DNA from: Bolinopsis microptera
Taxonomy: Eukaryota; Ctenophora; Tentaculata; Lobata; Bolinopsidae
Direction of reading: 5' to 3'
DNA: 64,000 nt
Assembly (NCBI RefSeq): GCF_026151205.1
Contig: NC_087075.1
Location: 12,138,303 to 12,202,302, forward strand
A program made the position numbers and the translations under genes. Shown in pieces: positions 59,408 through 64,000 of the stretch. Position 1 is the first letter of the stretch. The number at the start of each line of letters is the position of its first letter. The notes below the pieces were generated by a model that searched no databases, was not told the DNA's origin, and worked only from the letters and a program-made list of their open reading frames with translations.

Positions 59408-59682
59408 GTTCCATGCCCAATGGACGATCTGAACGAGGATGCACACGAGGATATGATTTCCATAATTTCGTCGAAATTTCATATAGGTATCCTCGCGGCG
59501 GTGATGAAAATGTCCAATAATTTCATCGCGAGGAAATCATCCTCGTGGGAAATTGTGCACGATGATGGACATTTCCATCACCGTGAGGATACCGCGAGGA
59601 TACCTATATGAAATTTCGACGAAATTATGGAAATCATATCCTCGTGTGCATCCTCGTTCAGATCGTCCATTGGGCATGGAAC
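59408..59682. repeat. Long inverted repeat (hairpin element), arms ~110 bp
   Basis: The left arm starts 'gttccatgcccaatggacga' at 59408 and the right arm ends with its complement at 59682. The first ~92 bases match almost perfectly. The match then continues with an 8-bp indel ('tatcctca') up to a short loop near 59516-59562. A 98-codon plus ORF and an 82-codon minus ORF run through it because of the symmetry. No target duplication was identified. It may be a MITE or a source of hairpin RNA. Confidence 0.9.
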
Positions 59683-61655
59683 AATAATTAGTCAAAGAGT
59701 TCGACTCAGTGCAGTTTTTTGATAATGATATCGTCCCTTGGCACGATCTTACAATAGAATTGCTTCTAAAAAGCAGCGTTTTCAAGAATGCAAAAAGCTT
59801 ATAATTTTTATGTGTTTACTTCTATTGTAAGTTAAATTAACTTCTCTCTAAGTCTAAACCGAATCATATTAGACAAACACTACAAAGGTTATTTGTATTC
59901 CAGAGTATTCGACCTATCCACTATTCAGGGGGTAAATAATGATCCTTGTAGAGGGATCATTACTTTATCTTTAAACGGCATCATTCACGTGTTGATATCA
60001 TGGTCAAATACCTGAAACTGCAACATTATGCTTGTATTTGTAAAGCTAAAGATCACTGCTGCTCCCCTAAAAACTTTAATCAAGGTAAACACTATAAACC
60101 CCATTGTCCCTTGCTCCTGTCGTTGTACTCAGCATCTTAGTGTGGGTTTGTCCTTGCCTGATCCTCCACAATAGGGGGAACAATGGGGCGGAGTAGGGGC
60201 AGGAAAACAGTGGGGATAAGATAGCCAGGTTGTGGGTCTCAGCTTTGCCAGGTCGTTACCCTTTTCTAACATTGGTTGAGCAATAACCGGGGTCTAGGGC
60301 GTGGAATTGTGTATTTTACCTTGCGTCATTGTGCCGACTGCTGGATTTATATGTCGTTAGATCTAGAATTGGTAGAGAAGTTGAAAACCGACTATTTAAG
60401 TATTTAGGTTCACATGGCTGTATATAAACTTATATTAAGGCAGTTCATCTTCTGTTTTAACAGTTCTCATGGGCGACCATGAGGATTGCACAGACCAAGA
60501 TGGCTTGAGTTTACGCCCTTCTTTCTCACTTACATGCTTATTACCAATTAAAATTAGTAGTATTAATTTTTAGGGGTCTTACCCTCCTGTCTTGCCAGGA
60601 GGAACTTTTCAATACAATCACTAGGTTCACCTGATCAAGCCATGAAAAATCCAGAAAATTGTTTAACTTACATTCATCATTTACACAATTCAACAGACTA
60701 ACTCTTTTACTAAGTAGAGCCTGTAAAAATATATGGTTGCCGAAACTGGTGTGGGAAAATTTGACAATAGACAGCGAGATTTTAAATTTTCCTAAATCTG
60801 CCAACTTCGATCCAACTAAGTTGGGCTTTTTTGTTTGAGAAACAAACTGGACATTTCAGTTTTGACCTCCATAGAGTTTTCGTGTTTTCAAGTGTTTGTT
60901 ATTTGTGCTCTTAGTGTTTAGAAGAAAAGATTAGAACAAGAAGAATAAACGTAGTATTCAGTATAAATGAGCTGCTCAAGCCAACGTCGCAAATTTTAAG
61001 TTGACCGACAATGAACAGAAAATATTTTCATTTCCTGATTACACCATTCTTGTTTGTCCGATGATATTTACATAATTTTAGATACAGATATTGTTATTCA
61101 CGTGATAATGATTTATCCATGCAGAGGTAAACAATTTTCGTAAATCGAACTGCACCGCCAAAAACACAGAGCACTGATATGTCAATTCAATCTTATCAGG
61201 CGAGGACAATTGAAGTTTAGATCCATCATCACTATTGATAGCCATGGTAATGCCAGTGACCGCTAGAAACTGTACTATTACTAAGATACAAGATACAAGT
61301 CATTGTCACGTGTAATAACCCTGCAAGCTATTACACCCCTCGAGGTCACGTGACAGGGGGTGAACAGGAGATGTAATTACAATCGCAAAATGGGCAATAT
61401 TTATTAAATTACCATTTCAACATTGTGGTGCGCGTACCGCCAAAAGCTGCGCCACCAGCTTATAAACACTAAACAGGGTTGTGCGGTATTATCACCCTTC
61501 TACCACCTGGCCTGGTCGTGAACCGTTTCACACAGCCTCTCCCAATAATTTTATTTCATCAAGTAAATTATTGGGCAGACAACGTCGGATTACCACCTGG
61601 TTGTCCAGCTTGCTTTAAGTTACCAGTTTACGAGTTTGCCTGGATTACGTGTCCA
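59683..61655. other. Non-coding region
   Basis: No supported gene. An 87-codon minus ORF (60541-60804) shows no recognised motif. A short inverted repeat 'cccaataattt...aaattattggg' lies at about 61541-61575. CACGTG palindromes lie at 59996, 61307 and 61347. Confidence 0.45.
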
Positions 61656-61659
61656 TGAA

Positions 61660-61945
61660 GTAGTACTGGACGTTTCTACTTCTACTTCTAGATGGTAGAG
61701 CTGGGCATTTTTTAAATTTTGACAGTTTTGGAAGTTTTTGTAAGCACTAACAGAGCTGGACGTTTTAATTTGGCAGTACTGGATTTTTCTATATAGTTAA
61801 ATAAAGTACTAGCAATGCTGGACGTTTCTAATATTTAGCAGCTCTGGACATTTCTACCTACAAGTACAACTACAAGTTGAAGTACTAGCACTGGACGTCT
61901 TTATCTAGAGGAGCTGGACGAGTGGACGTTATTTTGCGGTGTTGG
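61660..61945. repeat. Degenerate repeats around 'gctggacgttt'
   Basis: At least eight copies of a short phrase ('actggacgtttctac', 'gctggacgttt', 'tctggacatttctac', 'agctggacgagtggacgtt') recur every 30-70 bases with unequal spacing. Old, decayed tandem repeat; non-coding. Confidence 0.6.
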
Positions 61946-62290
61946 AAATTTCTATTTAACCGCAACGTAGACTTTTCTATATGAGTATATCCGTTATACA
62001 AGAAATTGTGGTCAAACTCAAAAAGATTTTTCTCCTGCATCTGCCATTAGTATTACTTTTACATGTTTAATTTCTAAATTGGACGCTGCTATATCTGTGG
62101 CGAAATCTCGGGTAAACCAGGATTGTAAAGCTTCCTCAGCTTCATTAATCTTTACTTTGTATCAGGATCAATTCATCATATCATTATGGTCATAGCAGGA
62201 CTCCTAAAAACCTATACTGATTGATGCAGACGGGCTCTAGCTGCAGAGCCAGCTTCCAGCAGATCCTTGCCGTCGCTATTTATTACATCC

Positions 62291-62346
62291 GCATAACCCC
62301 GGATAACCCCGGATAACCCCGGATAACCCCGGATAACCCCGGATAA
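62291..62346. repeat. 11-bp tandem repeat 'ataaccccgga'
   Basis: Five perfect copies in direct orientation, reading 'taatccggggt'-type on the minus strand. Confidence 0.95.
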
Positions 62347-62524
62347 TGTACAGTTCGGAACTTTGCAATAATATAAACTACTGAGCTTGCTTTCCCGCTT
62401 TCTGGCCCTGTGTAAATAATGAAAAATGAACAATAAACAATGATCTGGAGGTGACAAGGGCGTTGTCTGCCAGTGTGACAATACTATAGTGGATTCTTAG
62501 AGGGAGCCGGCCCCTTAACACACT

Positions 62525-62700
62525 GTGACTTTTGACCCACGCCATGTGGCCCGTCGCAACATGGCGTAGTGTGGGCAGGAAATCCGTGCCTCTGAATAGA
62601 GGCGCAGATTTCCTAAATCCACGCCAAGTGGCACAGTGTGTTTAGGTTAATCGGGCCATGTGGCCCGTCGCCACATGGCGTAGTGTGGGCAGACCCTAAA
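62525..62700. repeat. Cluster of three hairpins
   Basis: Two copies of a stem-loop 'gccatgtggcccgtcg' paired with 'ccacatggcg' or 'aacatggcg' (about 62540-62567 and 62656-62682), each followed by 'tagtgtgggcag', flank a third hairpin 'ggaaatccgtgcctct' / 'agaggcgcagatttcc' (62579-62614). A related 'ccacgccaagtggcac' lies between. The order is regular and the stems are GC-rich in AT-rich surroundings. Confidence 0.8.
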
Positions 62701-63549
62701 GGTTCACTTTATGATACCGTCGGTTGTCAACTATATCTAGCTCTCTTATAGTTATATGCTCTTATAGCGTCGTTTTACTTTTTACTATATATCTACTTAT
62801 TTTATAATACGTACGAGGTGAATACTTTTATCAGTTAATATTTTAGTCGGATATCTTTCACTTTCTCGCTGTAAGTGTATCTTTAATTTAATTTCAATCA
62901 GACATCATTTTACCTGGACGTAAGCGTTTATATAAAATTTGACAAGTTGAGAAGTTATGTTATGACTATCCACTATTTTTAGAAAGTGCTTAGATAAGTA
63001 GATAAAGTGCTAAATAAGTAAATAGTGATTAGTGCTCTCACATCTTAGAAATTAAAAATTGTTGGATAAATTTGTTCAATCCATTATAATATAATCTGTC
63101 ATTGACTGTATATCAATATTTCAATTGTCAATGATAGTTTGATACGTATGTCAGATTAAATAATGACAAATGCAAATGACAGAATATTATACGAGTATGA
63201 CAGCTTAAAATAATCTGTCATAATATAACATACTTATCTTTTACATGACTGTAAAATAAACCCAGTTTCAAAACAACTTTATCTACCGGTCATGTTTTAC
63301 TTTTACGTACGTGCTTCCACTTCATTGTTTATCATTCCTCTAATCATATAAATACCCCGTTTTTCAAAATTGATTGCGATTAAATTTAAACCCAGCCGAG
63401 AACATATTAGTATTACCGCTTAGTAGGAGCCTGATCACCACGATTACGACTGGCTCAACCACCGACCTCCTCACACATTATGAAGTCCACTAACTGGTAA
63501 CCGCGTGATTCTTGTTTCTTGACCTCGACTTGCAAGCCTAGTATCATAT
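62701..63549. other. AT-rich non-coding spacer
   Basis: No supported feature; several short inverted 'aatctgtcat' and 'atgacaga' words recur near 63090-63230. Confidence 0.45.
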
Positions 63550-63875
<326 letters not shown>

Positions 63876-64000
63876 AGTAACGCGACGCTAATATACGCGT
63901 TTATAAATTCTCGCACTGATCAAAGCGGGATCAGTTCCTATATTCCGGGTGAGCTTCCTTCGAAACTTTGTGAAACCCTTTGGTAACTCTTAGTGTCTTA

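Noticed and set aside
59315-59785. Plus ORF of 98 codons and minus ORF of 82 codons
   Set aside because: Both run through the arms of the long inverted repeat, whose symmetry keeps frames open on both strands.
62030-62170. A stretch open in a plus frame and in a minus frame, the latter reading like INEAEEALQSWFTRDF
   Set aside because: Only about 45-55 codons, no splice sites or recognised motif; not enough to call a gene fragment.

Overview
This window is a stretch of an invertebrate animal (metazoan) nuclear genome, AT-rich and heavily loaded with repeats. The evidence is spliced genes with GT-AG introns, an ETS-family transcription factor (a metazoan family), a CR1/Jockey-type LINE, a Penelope-like element with a GIY-YIG domain, several short inverted-repeat transposons and long microsatellites. 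I cannot name the species; a cnidarian, sponge or other early-branching or marine invertebrate would all fit. There is no bacterial-style operon, plasmid or phage content.

Layout. 1-4.9 kb: three different satellites or minisatellites (a ~203-bp two-part satellite, a ~43-bp and a ~40-bp minisatellite). 4.96-6.49 kb (+): a three-exon major-facilitator transporter gene with one apparent frameshift. 6.5-13.3 kb: non-coding, with a ~210-bp CA microsatellite and a 63-bp minisatellite. 13.3-14.7 kb (+): an intron-free 452-residue orphan ORF. 15.4-15.9 kb: inverted arrays of a 10-bp repeat. 16.47-16.91 kb: a MITE with a 3-bp target duplication. 17.0-20.25 kb: a Penelope-like retroelement inserted as an inverted, head-to-head pair with one 12-bp target duplication. 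21.4-25.2 kb (-): a nine-exon ETS transcription factor gene (711 residues, all exon phases consistent). 26.67-28.11 kb: a near-perfect 35-bp minisatellite of about 41 copies. 31.8-40.0 kb (-): a seven-exon orphan gene (302 residues, all phases consistent); its 6.4-kb first intron hosts a complete 1,745-bp DNA transposon with an 8-bp target duplication. 44.88-45.21 kb: an hAT-like MITE with an 8-bp target duplication. 47.5-53.1 kb (-): a nearly intact LINE. Its ORF1 joins an AlkB-like 2-oxoglutarate/Fe(II) dioxygenase domain to an SGNH esterase domain, and its ORF2 has endonuclease and reverse transcriptase. 53.5-64 kb: no gene seen, but a long hairpin element (59.4-59.7 kb), a hairpin cluster (62.5-62.7 kb) and a ~320-bp GA microsatellite.

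The host genes (transporter, two orphans, ETS factor) show no evident functional link. The most interesting items are the AlkB-SGNH ORF1 of the LINE with its in-frame UGA, the 1,745-bp transposon whose terminal repeats are built from a 10-bp tandem repeat and which keeps the 3' parts of two outward-facing zinc-motif genes, the Penelope head-to-head insertion with hammerhead-ribozyme-like ends, and a strong recurrence of the palindrome CACGTG in non-coding DNA. All gene models come from reading splice sites and frames by eye; no transcript or database evidence was available.
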